From PALSA-693 sp963834725 (GTDB taxonomy: Bacteria; Actinomycetota; Acidimicrobiia; Acidimicrobiales; Palsa-688), in the NCBI GenBank assembly GCA_963834725.1, contig CAWICN010000001.1:4154001-4218000 (forward strand): DNA of 64,000 nt, in the 5' to 3' direction. The notes under the pieces are model-generated. The model saw only the letters and a program-made list of their open reading frames with translations. It had not been told where the DNA came from and searched no databases. Position 1 is the stretch's first letter. Each line of letters starts with the position of its first letter. Shown here one piece after another: positions 36,029-45,788 of the stretch. The position numbers and the translations under genes are program-made.

Positions 36029-36846
36029 CCGCAGTGAACGCCGATCGCCCGATCTGCGAGCCGGCGGCCGCCCGGTCCCAGAAACCGTAGGTGCCAGAAT
36101 CGAGAAGCTCGCGCCCGGCTTCGACGAGCGCACCGAGGGTGGTCCATGCAAACGAGGAGCCGACGGAGACTCGCCCGATGCCGGCCGCGGCCAGGTCCGG
36201 CACCGATGGGGCGCCTGCTGAACGCGAGCACGTTGACAGGCCGGTCCACGCTGGTCACGACCTGGCGGATGTCGTCCAGATCGGTCAGCCCGGGGGCGTA
36301 AAGGACGTCCGCGCCGGCCGTCTGGTAGGCCTGCAGCCGGGCGATGGTGTCGGAGAGATCGGGCCGGCCATGCAGGTAGTTCTCGGCCCGGGCGGTCAGC
36401 ACCAGATGCACGTCGCCGCCGTGGGCGACCTCGGCTGCGGCCGCCACCCGGTCCGCGGCCACGCCAACGTTGTAGATCGGGGCCTCCGGCCGGCGGGTGA
36501 AGTCCTCGATGGAACACCCGGCCAACCCGGCGTTGAGCGCAAGACGCACGGTGATGGCTACGCCCTCGGGAGCGTCGGCGAAGCAGTTCTCCAGATCGGC
36601 CGAGACCGGCACGTCAACGGCCGCCACGATGCCGGTGGCGTGAGCGATAGCCTCGTCTCTCGTCACCGAGCCATCGAGACGGCCAAGCGTCGCGGCAAAA
36701 CCCCCGCTCGTGGTAGCCAGGGCCGCGAACCCGAGCGCAGCGAGCACCCGAGCCGATCCGGCGTCCCACGGGTTGGGCATAAGCAGGGGGCTCGGCCCCT
36801 GATGCATGCTCAGGAACTCGGCGGCCTTTTCGGCCTGGGTCGGCAT
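36021..36846 (-). pseudogene. Isocitrate lyase/PEP mutase family protein, frameshifted
   Basis: Member of the PEP mutase/isocitrate lyase superfamily, TIM-barrel enzymes that make or break C-C or C-P bonds next to a carboxylate. From ATG 36846 it reads PSPLLMPNPWDAGSARVLA, VSADLENCFAD and GCSIEDFTRRPEAPI with the Mg-binding Asp/Glu residues. After VDRPVNVLAFS (about 36225) the family sequence continues in another frame as VPDLAAAGIGRVSVGSSFAW to the stop at 36021. One base change near 36205-36225 separates them. The full protein would be about 275 residues, usual for the family. Substrate unknown. Confidence 0.78.
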
Positions 36847-37308
36847 GGGGCCATCGTAGAGAGAGGCCTGCAGGCCGGCCGCCGATTTCGCCCCCGATTT
36901 GCAGCCGCCAGAGGTTATGGCGCCCGGACCGCCAAGACCGGCCCGTACTGGACGGCAGGCCAGCCTCGGCCATTCTCGCCCAGCGGGCCGCCTCGCCCGC
37001 CGGTGGAACACTCAGAGTGGCGGGCCACCCGAACTTTTCTGTAGCAAACTGTTCCCTTTCGAGATTTTCTGCAGCGAATCGTTCCCAACCAAAGGGGGTT
37101 CCGCGACAGAAAATGTCTGGGCCTAGGGGGCGTGCCACGTGGCGTGGTGGGCGCCGTGGCAAACGTGGCGGATGTGGCGGGCATGGCGGATGTGGCGGAT
37201 GTGGCGGACCCTGTGCCGGTCGGGGCGCCGGCCGCAGAGCCGGGCCCCAACGAGGCGCGCCTGCCGCTACCCCCAGATTCCACGCAGCTGGCGACCTAAC
37301 ATCCCGGC
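36847..37308. other. 462-nt non-coding stretch with repeat elements
   Basis: No gene is supported here. It contains the promoter side of the PEP-mutase-family gene, the TTTTCTG repeat locus B (37035-37115), and a run of 9-nt GTGGCGGAT-like repeats at about 37140-37215. Its layout, TTTTCTG element followed by short GC-rich repeats and then a gene, copies that of 8700-8925. Confidence 0.7.
37035..37115. repeat. Dispersed TTTTCTG element, locus B (three copies)
   Basis: Two direct copies 30 nt apart, TTTTCTGTAGCAAACTGTTC (37035) and TTTTCTGCAGCGAATCGTTC (37065), are followed by an inverted copy seen as CCGCGACAGAAAATG (37101-37115). All share TTTTCTG, a GC dinucleotide three bases on and a C-run end with the three copies at 8712-8805. 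Conservation of about 22 nt across six copies in two places argues for a real element. Confidence 0.7.
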
Positions 37309-37716
37309 GTGACCCCGAGGCCTCTCCACCACACCCCCGCCGGCGGCCTCGACGCCGGTACGGCCCAGACGCCGGGCATGAACCGCCTGGCCGCCATCTC
37401 CGGGGAGCTGGCTGGATCAGCGGCCATCTGGATGGGCCAGACCCACATATCGCCGGGGACCCGTTCGGCGGATCACCACCATGGTGAGTCCGAGACAGCG
37501 ATCTTCGTCGTCGCAGGCCATCCCGCCTTCGTCTATCTCGATGGGGGGGTCGAGACCCGTATCGAGACACAGCCGGGCGACTACGTGTACGTCCCGGCCT
37601 TCACCCCCCACCGGGAGGAAAATCCAGCGTCGGACGAGGAGGCGCTGGTCGTGATTGCGCGCAGCACCCAGGAGGCCATTGTCGTGAACCTGCCCGGGCT
37701 CGGGGGCGCCAGTTAA
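37309..37716 (+). CDS. Cupin-domain protein
   Basis: A 135-residue cupin from GTG 37309. The metal-binding motif 1 is SADHHHGESETAIFVVAG, with two His and one Glu ligand, and motif 2 is YVPAFTPHREENP with the last His. Single-domain cupins include isomerases, dioxygenases and sugar-binding regulators; none can be chosen here. The N-terminus has a low-complexity TPAGGLDAGTAQTPG stretch. The gene stands between repeat locus B and the DedA gene, 68 nt from the latter. Confidence 0.85.
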   Translation: MTPRPLHHTPAGGLDAGTAQTPGMNRLAAISGELAGSAAIWMGQTHISPGTRSADHHHGESETAIFVVAGHPAFVYLDGGVETRIETQPGDYVYVPAFTPHREENPASDEEALVVIARSTQEAIVVNLPGLGGAS

Positions 37717-37784
37717 CCGAAGGTTGGCTTTGTCCCGCGTGATTGCCGGGTTCCGGCCGGGACAGCTCCCCTACACTTCGGCGG

Positions 37785-38684
37785 ATGGTCGCGCTCCTCA
37801 ACTTCAACCACTTCATTTCGACCTACGGCTATGGGGCGATCTTCCTGCTATCGGTGCTGCAGTCGATGTGTATTCCGACGTCCTCCGAGCTGACGCTTGG
37901 CTTCGCCGGCGTCCTGGCTGCCGAAGGGAAGCTGAGTCTCGTCGCCGTGATCGCGGTCGCGGTAGCAGGAGAGGTGGTTGGCGCCTACATTGCGTGGTTC
38001 ATTGGCCGCTACGCCGGCCGGGGTTTCGTGGACCGCTACGGCCGGTACGTGCTGCTGACCCATCACGACCTCGACCGGGCTGAGGGCTGGTACGACCGCC
38101 ACGGTGCGTGGGGGGTGTTCGTCGGTCGTATCGTGCCGTTTCTGCGAAACTTTGTCGCCCTGCCAGCGGGCGTGGCGGAGTACCCACTTGTCCCCTTTGG
38201 GATACTCACCTTCCTCGGCAGCCTCGTCTGGCTAACTACCATGGCCCTCATCGGGTACGGCGTGGGCTCCAGCTATCACCAGGTGATGAAGGGCTTTAGC
38301 TACGCCGGCTACCTGCTCCTTGTGGTCGCGGTCATCGCTATCGCGTTCGTGATCGCCCACCGGTACCGCACCTACAAGTCCACCGTGAACAGGGCCGGCA
38401 GCCGCACGAGCGCTCACGCCGGCAGGGGCGCCGGGTCGGGCGAGGCCGGGACCCCCGCCGGGTCGGGCGCGGCGGCCGGCGAGGCCGGGACCCCCGCCGG
38501 GTCGGGTGCGGCGGCCGGCGAGGCCGGGACCCCCGCCGGGTCGGGCGCGGCGGCCGGCGAGGCCGGGACCCCCGCCGGGTCGGGCGCGGCGGCCGGCGAG
38601 GCCGGGACCCGCCCCTCCGCCTCCCTCAGCGCCGACACTGCGAGCGTTCGGGATCGCCCGGTCAATCGTCGTCGGCAAGCTTGA
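37785..38684 (+). CDS. DedA/SNARE-associated family membrane protein with repeat tail
   Basis: DedA-superfamily integral membrane protein; members take part in undecaprenyl-phosphate or phospholipid translocation. The conserved GRYAGRGFVDRYGRY is followed by VFVGRIVPFLRNFVALPAG, with the essential Arg and Pro, and EVVGAYIAWFIG carries the conserved Glu in the membrane. The first 210 residues form the normal protein. The remaining 90 are a soluble tail with four perfect copies of GEAGTPAGSGAAA, encoded by a 39-nt tandem repeat, and are absent from normal DedA proteins. ATG 37785 was chosen as the first Met before the family core. Confidence 0.88.
   Translation: MVALLNFNHFISTYGYGAIFLLSVLQSMCIPTSSELTLGFAGVLAAEGKLSLVAVIAVAVAGEVVGAYIAWFIGRYAGRGFVDRYGRYVLLTHHDLDRAEGWYDRHGAWGVFVGRIVPFLRNFVALPAGVAEYPLVPFGILTFLGSLVWLTTMALIGYGVGSSYHQVMKGFSYAGYLLLVVAVIAIAFVIAHRYRTYKSTVNRAGSRTSAHAGRGAGSGEAGTPAGSGAAAGEAGTPAGSGAAAGEAGTPAGSGAAAGEAGTPAGSGAAAGEAGTRPSASLSADTASVRDRPVNRRRQA
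38439..38606 (+). repeat. 39-nt tandem repeat in dedA 3' end
   Basis: Four nearly identical 39-nt units (38439-38594), each beginning GGCGAGGCCGGGACCCCC, and a partial fifth encode the tridecapeptide GEAGTPAGSGAAA. The unit is a multiple of three, so copy number can change without loss of frame. Confidence 0.9.
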
Positions 38685-39366
38685 GGGCGGCCCCGACCCG
38701 GGGGTCGACACTCCAGCGCTCCGGCGGGTGATGGTGCTCGCCGGCCCAGGCGACGGTCAGCGGGCCGCTACCGGTATGTGACAGCAGGCCAGCGCCCACG
38801 CCGTCGTGACGCAGGTACAGCCCGATGCGCTGGCGGAAGGAGCGTCGGGACACCGGGTCCCTACGATCGGCGGTCTCCGGAGGGGTGGCCCCTGACCAGC
38901 CCACCAGCCGTTCCCGCCCGAATGCCATGCCGGCGAAGGTGACCGCGGCCCGGGCCCAGGTGCCGAGGCCGGCCTCGACCTTGCCGACGTCGTGCAGGAG
39001 CCCGGCTGCCACCACATCCCGGCCCACCACGACATCCCGGCCGACCACGACATCCCGGCCGACCACGACATCCCGGCCGACCACGACATCCCGGCCGACC
39101 ACGACATCCCGGCCCACCGCCTCCCCGTCCACCACCTCCCGGCCCCCTTCGTTGGCAGCAGCGAGGTTGTCGACGGTCCGCCGGGCCACACTGACGGCGT
39201 GGCGGCGATCGGGGCCGGACATCCGCTGCCAGAGCGCCTGCTCGCCCGGCAGGAGGTGCGCCCGGGCCCAGCGCTCGTCGGGGCCGGCTGGACCGAAGGG
39301 CAGCAGGGCACCGAAGAAGCGGCCGGCCAGATGGCGGATCGAACCGAACTCAGGCGACGAAGCCAT
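38662..39366 (-). CDS. HD-domain phosphohydrolase-like protein with hexapeptide insert
   Basis: A 234-residue protein with an HD-domain core: WARAHLLPGEQALWQRM, the first His region RRHAVSVARRTV, and the signature AAGLLHDVGKVEAGLG near residue 123. C-terminal AGEHHHPPERWSVDP adds further His. HD proteins hydrolyse phosphate esters or nucleotides. Directly before the HD motif six copies of VVVGRD are inserted, encoded by an 18-nt repeat (39012-39117). The repeat should form a regular beta or amphipathic stretch between helices. ATG 39366 is chosen as the first Met before conserved sequence. It overlaps the dedA end (convergent, 23 nt). Confidence 0.8.
   Translation of the reverse strand: MASSPEFGSIRHLAGRFFGALLPFGPAGPDERWARAHLLPGEQALWQRMSGPDRRHAVSVARRTVDNLAAANEGGREVVDGEAVGRDVVVGRDVVVGRDVVVGRDVVVGRDVVVGRDVVAAGLLHDVGKVEAGLGTWARAAVTFAGMAFGRERLVGWSGATPPETADRRDPVSRRSFRQRIGLYLRHDGVGAGLLSHTGSGPLTVAWAGEHHHPPERWSVDPRVGAALKLADDD
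39012..39117. repeat. 18-nt codon-phased repeat in the HD-domain gene
   Basis: About six copies of ACATCCCGGCCGACCACG (plus-strand reading) encode VVVGRD repeats on the minus strand, immediately upstream of the catalytic HD motif. Most internal copies are identical, which indicates recent expansion. Confidence 0.9.
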
Positions 39367-39515
39367 GGAAGATGGGATGGTACCCGCACCCCTGCGGGGG
39401 AGGGGTTGATCCGGCCGGGGGCTCATCGCTTCTGGACCACTCACAGGGTACGGTGTGCGCCACGGCGGGTAACCCGCCAATCCGCCCGTCTTTTCCCACG
39501 AGTAGTGAAACGGTA

Positions 39516-42498
39516 ATGCCCAAGCCCCTCGTCATCGTCGAGTCGCCCGCCAAAGCCAAAACCATTTCGTCGTTGCTCGGCCCCGACTATCACGTCGAGT
39601 CGTCCATCGGGCACATCCGGGACCTGCCCCGAAACGCCGCCGACGTGCCGGCCGCTTACAAGGCCGAGCCGTGGGCCGGCGGCTCGGCGTCGACGTCGAC
39701 AACGACTTCAAGCCCCTCTACGTGGTCTCCCGCGAAAAGCGGGACCAGGTACGGAAGCTCAAGTCCATCGTCAAAGACGCCAGCGAGCTGTACCTCGCCA
39801 CCGATGAGGACCGGGAGGGGGAGTCGATTGCCTGGCACCTCCTCGAGGTCCTGGCCCCCCGCATTCCGGTGCGGCGCATGGTCTTCCACGAGATCACCCC
39901 GGCCGGCGATCGAGCGGGCCGTGCGAGAGTTTCGGGATCTCGACCGCCGTCTGGTCGACGCCCAGGAGACCCGGCGCATCCTCGACCGTCTCTATGGCTA
40001 CGAGGTCAGCCCGGTGCTCTGGAAGAAGGTCATGCCCGCCCTCTCGGCCGGCCGGGTGCAGTCGGTGGCCACCCGGTTGGTCGTCGCACGGGAACGAGCC
40101 CGCATGCGCTTCGTCTCCGCTTCCTTCTGGGATCTGGCCGGGCAGTTTCTCGGTGAAAAGACTCCGGATCAGCCGTTTGATGCGTCCCTTCTGTCGCTTG
40201 ACGAGCGGCGGTTGGTCACCGGCCGGGATTTCGGCGAGGACGGGCAGGTCAACGCCGACGGGGTGGTGCGGCTCGACGAGGAGGGGGCTCGGGGCCTGGC
40301 GGACCGGCTCGAGTCGGCGTCGTTCGAGGTCCGCTCGGTGGAGGAGCGGCCATGGCGGCGGAGCCCGCACGCGCCGTTTATGACCTCGACCCTGCAACAG
40401 GAGGCTGGTCGCAAACTGCGCTTCTCGGCGGGGCGAACCATGGCCGTGGCCCAGGATCTCTACGAGTCCGGGTACATCACCTACATGCGCACGGACTCGA
40501 CCACCCTTTCCGAGGAGGCGTTGCAGGCGGCCCGATCGACGGCCCGCTCCTTGTACGGCGAGGCCTACGTGCCCGAGCGATCCCGTCGTTACGACAAGAA
40601 GGTCAAGAACGCCCAGGAGGCCCACGAGGCCATCCGCCCTGCCGGTGATACATTCCGCACACCGGGCGAAACCGGCCTGCACGGCGACCAGCGTCGCCTG
40701 TACGAACTGGTGTGGATGCGGACGGTGGCGTCACAGATGGCCGACGCGGTGGGCCAGACCGTGGTGGTGCGACTCGGGGGGATCTCCTCGGCTGGAGAGG
40801 ACGCCGAGTTCGGCACCAGCGGCCGGGTTATCACCTTGCCCGGTTTCCTGCGCGCCTACGTGGAAGGAGCAGACGACCCCGACGCCGAACTGGAGGACCG
40901 CGAGGTGCGGCTCCCGCCGCTGGCCGTGGGCGATCCGTTGTCGGCGTTGTCGCTCACTGCTGAGGGACATTCGACCCAGCCGCCGGCCCGCTACACCGAG
41001 GCGTCCTTGGTGAAGGCCATGGAGGACATGGGGGTCGGACGGCCGTCGACCTACGCCACCATCCTCGACACCATCGAGCAGCGCGGCTACGTCTGGAAGA
41101 AGGGCAGTGCGCTGGTGCCCTCGTGGACGGCGTTCGCGGTGACCGGCCTGCTGGAGCGGTACTTCGGCGACCTGGTCGACTACGGGTTCACCGCGTCGAT
41201 GGAGGAAGACCTCGACGAGATCGCCCGGGGCGGCCAGGAGGGTGTCCCGTGGCTGACCCGGTTCTACTTCGGCAACGGGCAGCCCGGCCTCAAGCGCATG
41301 GTGTCGGACCACCTGGGGGAGATCGACGCCCGGGAGATCAACTCCATCCCCATCGGCGGTCCCGACTCCGGCCTGGTCGTGCGGGTGGGTCGTTACGGCC
41401 CGTACCTCCAGCGGGGTGACGATGAGCGTGCCGAGCGGGCGCCCGTCCCCGAGGATCTGGCTCCCGACGAGCTCACGGCGGCGCGGGCGGCGGAACTGCT
41501 GGCCGCGGGTTCGACCGAGCGCGAGCTGGGCGTCCACCCAGAGTCGGGGCGGCCGATCGTGGTCCGGGCCGGGCGGTTCGGCCCGTATGTCCAGGTGGGA
41601 TCGGCGGAGGAGACCGAAGACGGCCGGCCGGTGACGGCGTCCCTGCTGCGCAGCATGGATCCGGCCACGGTCACCCTGGCGGACGCCCTGCAGGTGCTGT
41701 CCTTGCCCCGGGTGGTCGGCATCGACCCGGTCACCGGCGAGGACATCGTGGCCAGCAACGGCCGGTACGGCCCGTACCTGCGGCGGGGATCGGAGTCGCG
41801 GTCTCTGCAGTCCGAGGAGCAGCTGTTCACGGTCGGGCTGGACGAGGCGTTGGCGTTGTTCGCCCAACCGCCCACCAGGCGGGGCCGGGGGGCGGCCGCG
41901 GCACCGCTCCGGGATCTCGGCCCTGACCCCGAATCCGGTGCGCACCATCGTCTTGCGGGAGGGCCGCTTCGGGCCCTACGTCACCGATGGTACGACCAAT
42001 GCCTCACTGCGCAAGGGGGACACGGTGGAGGGCATCACCCCCGAACGGGCGATCGAGCTCCTGGCGGACCGGCGGGCGGCCGGGCCGCGCCCGGCCCGGG
42101 GCCGGAGGGCCACCAAGAAGGCCGGCGCCACGGCCAGGAAGGCCGGGGGCACGGTTAAGAGGTCCAGCGGCACGGCCAAGAAGGACGGCGGCACGGCCAG
42201 GAAGGCCGGCGCCACGACCAACGGGGCCGGCGGCACGGCCAAGAGGGCCGGCGCCACGGCCAAGAGGGCCGGCGCCACGGCCAACGGGGCCGGCGGCACG
42301 GCCAAGAGGGCCGGCGCCACGGCCAAGAAGGCCGGCGCCACGACCAAGAAGGCCCCTACGGCCAAAAAGGCCGGCGAGACCGCTCGTAAGACGGCCACCG
42401 CCCCCACGAAAGCCGCCGGCGCCGGCAGGAAGCGGGCCGCCGTCCGCACCGCCGCGCCGGCTACCACTCCCGGCCCCACGAAACGGGTGGGGGCCTGA
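39516..42498 (+). CDS. topA: DNA topoisomerase I, with three single-base frameshifts
   Basis: Type IA topoisomerase, which relaxes negative supercoils. From ATG 39516: toprim start KPLVIVESPAKAKTISSLLG, the acidic centre ATDEDREGESIAWHLL, the active-site Tyr in GYITYMRTDSTTLS, the NAQEAHEAIRPAG motif, then C-terminal repeats GRYGPYL. The toprim acidic motif is in a different frame from the rest: one base is lost near 39675 and one gained near 39907, which restores frame. A third shift near 41915 moves into the frame ending at 42498. Read with all three repaired, the protein is of normal length, ending in a Lys/Ala-rich tail. For an essential gene this looks like sequence error. Confidence 0.9.
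42109..42390 (+). repeat. Lys/Ala-rich tandem repeats in the TopA tail
   Basis: Imperfect units of about 18-21 nt around GGCACGGCCAAGAGGGCC encode AGATAKRAGG-type peptides, about a dozen times. Basic, repeat-rich tails exist in mycobacterial and other actinobacterial TopA, where they help DNA binding, so this one has a function-compatible precedent. Confidence 0.8.
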
Positions 42499-43112
42499 CC
42501 GCTCGGGGTCGGCTGATCGTCCTGGAGGGGGGCGAGGCCGCGGGCAAGTCGACGCAGGCCGCCCGACTGGCCGCCACCCTGGGGGCCGTGCTGACCCGGG
42601 AACCCGGCGGCACCGCCACCGGTGAACGCATTCGGGCCCTCGTCCTCGACCCCGATCTCGCCCCGCTGGCCGCCCGGGCCGAGACTCTGCTGCTCCTCGC
42701 GGACCGGGCCCAGCATGTGGCCGAGGTGATCGGGCCTGCGCTGGAGGCGGGGCGCGACGTCGTTTGCGACCGGTTCTCGGGTTCCACCCTCGCCTATCAG
42801 GGCTACGGCCGGGGCCTCGACCCGGCCGAGCTGGCCCGCCTGTCGGCCTGGGCGACCAATGGGGTCGAACCCGACCGGGTGATCTTGCTCCAGGTCAGCC
42901 CGTCGCTCGCCGTGGGTCGCCACCGCGCCTCGGCGCGGCTACCCGACCGGATGGAAGCTGAAAGCACCGAGTTCTTCAGCCGCGTCCAGGCCGGCTACGC
43001 CGCGCTGGCGGCCGCCGATCCCGTTCGGTGGCGGGTAGTGGATGGGTCCGGGACCATCGTCGAGGTGGCCGGGCGGGTGGCCGCGGCCTCGGCCGCGACC
43101 AGGGCCACCTGA
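42495..43112 (+). CDS. tmk: Thymidylate kinase, CTG start overlapping topA
   Basis: dTMP kinase of 205 residues. Walker A is VLEGGEAAGKSTQAA (near residue 10), the DR(F/Y) motif is VVCDRFSGSTLAYQGYGRG and the LID region RHRASARLPDRMEAE. Conserved sequence begins (RLIVLEGGE) well before the first ATG/GTG/TTG of the frame, which is GTG 42588 and would delete the P-loop. The only fitting start is CTG 42495, whose bases overlap the topA stop as CTGA, the same 4-nt architecture as other coupled pairs here. A frameshift hiding another start is the alternative. holB, the usual neighbour, lies 8.9 kb downstream. Confidence 0.88.
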   Translation: MTARGRLIVLEGGEAAGKSTQAARLAATLGAVLTREPGGTATGERIRALVLDPDLAPLAARAETLLLLADRAQHVAEVIGPALEAGRDVVCDRFSGSTLAYQGYGRGLDPAELARLSAWATNGVEPDRVILLQVSPSLAVGRHRASARLPDRMEAESTEFFSRVQAGYAALAAADPVRWRVVDGSGTIVEVAGRVAAASAATRAT

Positions 43113-43622
43113 CCGTCGTCTCGAACCTTGCTCAGGCGCGAGAACCGGGACCTGAAACCCTGTATTTCTCTGCCGTAGCGCCCCTCTGGGTAGTCCGATG
43201 GATACTCTCTCCGACGGTCTGTCGGCACAACCGGACGTCGGACCGCCAGCGCCCACCCTCGGTGGGCTGTGATGCCTCGCCGGATGCCGCCCCCGGTTCG
43301 TCCTTTCGACGTCATTCCGCATGCGGTGTTGGGAGCGGCCAAGCTCGTCTTCAGCTTGGTCGTCACTCGCGAGGTCAGCCCGGGCGAACAGAGCTGGCCC
43401 GAAGCTCTCCGCGACCGCTGAGCCTGGCGGAAGATGCTTCACTACCGAACGGCCACGGCCGGCCTGTCGGGCCAGGCGCTCCGGGTGCACGTCATGCACT
43501 TGTATGCTCAAATAGGGGCAAACGGGCAATCCCCCTTGCCTTGTGCAATCAGTGACGAAATGTTAGAACCGCAACAAAACGACACCCGTTATCAGCGCCC
43601 GCCCCCGCGGCCGTAGTGGGGT
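43113..43622. other. 510-nt gap after tmk, left edge of accessory block
   Basis: No gene is supported. The part from about 43500 to 43600 is clearly more AT-rich than its surroundings. It holds a perfect inverted repeat GTGCA-N5-TGCAC at 43485-43499. This is where the topA-tmk-holB order is interrupted, so an attachment-site remnant could lie here, but I found no tRNA or direct-repeat pair that proves it. Confidence 0.5.
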
Positions 43623-43865
43623 GTGGGGCAATCGGTGCGGGAGGTGGTAGGGATAAGCGAGGTGAGCAGTCGCTGGCGTGCCCCCGACAGCCGGGAGTTA
43701 GTGCCCTTCAAAGTGGTGTGCCGCCGAATCGGGATCCACCCGAACAGCGGCTATAAGTACCGCCGAGAGGATCGCTTCCCGCTCCAGGTCCTTGAACTCG
43801 GGCACCGCTTTTACTGACGCGCCGCGGATCTCGATCTCTACACCCGAGCCCGGTTCGCTGTTTGA
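43623..43865 (+). pseudogene. Excisionase / AlpA-like HTH protein with in-frame stop
   Basis: Small DNA-binding protein of the MerR-like excisionase type. The core ELVPFKVVCRRIGIHPNSGY, then RREDRFPLQVLELGHRFY, matches the helix-turn-helix plus wing of actinobacterial Xis/AlpA proteins. A TGA at 43815-43817 interrupts the frame, and the family-typical end RAADLDLYTRARF continues in the same frame to a second stop at 43863-43865. Such genes normally pair with an integrase, which is missing. It is the first recognisable gene after tmk and marks the block as former mobile DNA. Function lost or read-through dependent. Confidence 0.6.
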
Positions 43866-43875
43866 CGCTCACATC

Positions 43876-45788
43876 ATGGCTGAGCAGGCGCCCGTTCAGC
43901 ATGGTGGTGAGGCGTCGGCCGAAGGGCTCGAGATGTCCAGCCACGGCCGGGTGTCGGCAACCGGCCAGCGTGTGGTGGGCTCTCGGGTGCTCAAAGCGAA
44001 GTTGCGGGCGCCGGCGAAGCCCGACCACTACGTACGACGGGCCCGACTCCACGACCTCCTCGACGAGGTAATCCGCGCCCCGGTCACTCTGGTCATCGCC
44101 CCTGCCGGCGCGGGAAAGACATCCCTGGTCTCGGGCTGGATCGCCGAGGTGGACTCCCCGGCCGGCTGGCTGACCCTGGACGACACAGACCAGGATCCAA
44201 CCCAATTGTGGACCGCCATCATCGCAGCACTCGAGACGATCGCGCCCGGCGGTGGTGATCAGGCTCGGCTCTTGCTGCTGCATTCAGAGGACCCCGGCGC
44301 GGCGATCGAGGAGCTGGCCGACAGCCTCGACCAACTCCTGTCAACCAACTCGATTCTCGTTCTCGACGACGTGCACGCCATTGATGGCGACGAGGTCGTC
44401 GCGACGTCGCTGGCGCGCTTCTTGCACGACCTCCCCGCCCTGTTGCACGTGGTGCTGGTGTCGCGCCTCGCGCCGAGGCTCCCGCTCGACCGAATTCGGG
44501 CCCGGGGCGGCCTGGGCGAGGTGCATTTCGCCGAGCTGCGATTTTCCCGCGGGAGGCCGCCGAGTTGCTCATCCAGATGGTGCCGTCGATGCCTGAAGAG
44601 GAGGTGGCGGCCATTGCGGCCCGGGTCGAGGGGTGGGCCGCGGGTGTGTTGCTGTCTGCCTTGGCGGCGCGGGGCGCGCCTGCCCGCGACGGGTATGAGG
44701 TGCCGGCCCTGACCGCCGACATGATGATCCACGATTACGTCTGGCATGAGGTGCTCGCTCGTGAGGATCCTCAAGTTGTCCAGGTCCTGCTCGACGTGGC
44801 GGTGGTCGATCAGGTCGGCCCTGGTCTCGCTCAGACGCTCACCGAACGACCTGACGCGGCTGGTGTGTTGCTTCGCGCCGAGGCGCGCGGTCTGCTTGTC
44901 AACCGACTGGGACCGAGCGGCTGGTTCCAGGTCCATGCCCTCGTGCGAGGCGCTCTTCTCAGCGAGCTGGAGAGAACCTCACCGGGTCGAATCGCTCTGC
45001 TGCACGCCCGGGCGGCGAGGTGGTTCGAGGGTGCCGGCGAGGTGGCACTGGCCCTCGAGCACTTGTTGCTCGCCGGTGACCAGCGCCGCGCTTTGCGGCT
45101 TCTCGCCGCCCGGCAAGCCCAGCTGTACGACACCGGCCGGGAGGCGACCATCAGCCGGATGATTGCTGCCCTCCCGGTTGAGGCGGCCACCGCTGACTGC
45201 GAGACCATGCTCGAGTTTGCGTGGTGCCATCTCGTGGTCAGCCGCCGGCGCTTCATCGAGCTGGTCGAGCAATTGGTCTGGTGGGCGGCCCGGAGCGTCG
45301 CCGACCCTGCCTTGAAGTCACGGCTGATCGTGATTCGCTCGATCGCGGCCACGGTCAGCGGACGTTGGTTAGTTGGTGGAGAGCTGGCTCGCTACGCCCT
45401 CGATGCCCTGGGTGACTCGTGGTGGCAGGACCCGTTCGGCCCCTACGCATGGAACATGATTGCTCGTGAAGTAGCTCTCACGGAGGCCTGGGACGATAGC
45501 GGTGACTCCATCCGCGAGGCCGAGATGGCCCTGGCTGGCGAGTCGAGGCGGCGGGTCGCCTTTGAAGGGATCCGAGCCCTCGGCGCAGCCCTGGCCGGGC
45601 GGCCTGTCGACGCCTTGCGGGTGGCGGCCGGCGTCCGCGGCAGCGTTCCTGAGGTTGACAACATGACGATGCTGAACGCTGAAGTGTCGACAGCTGAGGC
45701 AATCGCCCACTGGGAAATCGGGGACCGGGACCGCGCCCTGCTCGAGCTGGAGGCGCTCGCCGGAGGGCCGGCCGACGTCATGGTATAG
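43876..45788 (+). pseudogene. MalT/LuxR-type ATP-binding regulator, frameshifted and truncated
   Basis: N-terminal part of a large MalT-like STAND regulator. It starts with VLKAKLRAPAKPDHYVRRARL, the P-loop VIAPAGAGKTSLVSGW, and Walker B ILVLDDVHAI. Near 44551 one base is missing (LRFSRG versus EEAAELLIQM), after which the frame from 44565 continues with RVEGWAAGVLLSALAARG and helical TPR-like repeats (LALEHLLLAGDQRRALRLL). The frame ends at 45788 before any C-terminal LuxR HTH, which complete members have about 200-300 residues later. So this gene carries two lesions and should not work as a transcription factor. Confidence 0.8.

Noticed and set aside
38131..38155. TTTCTGCGAAACTTTGTCGCC as another TTTTCTG element
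   Set aside because: It lies inside the conserved DedA motif VPFLRNFVALPAG and is explained by coding.
38439..39117. CRISPR-like regular repeats
   Set aside because: Units are directly adjacent without unique spacers and are codon-phased within genes; no cas genes are present.
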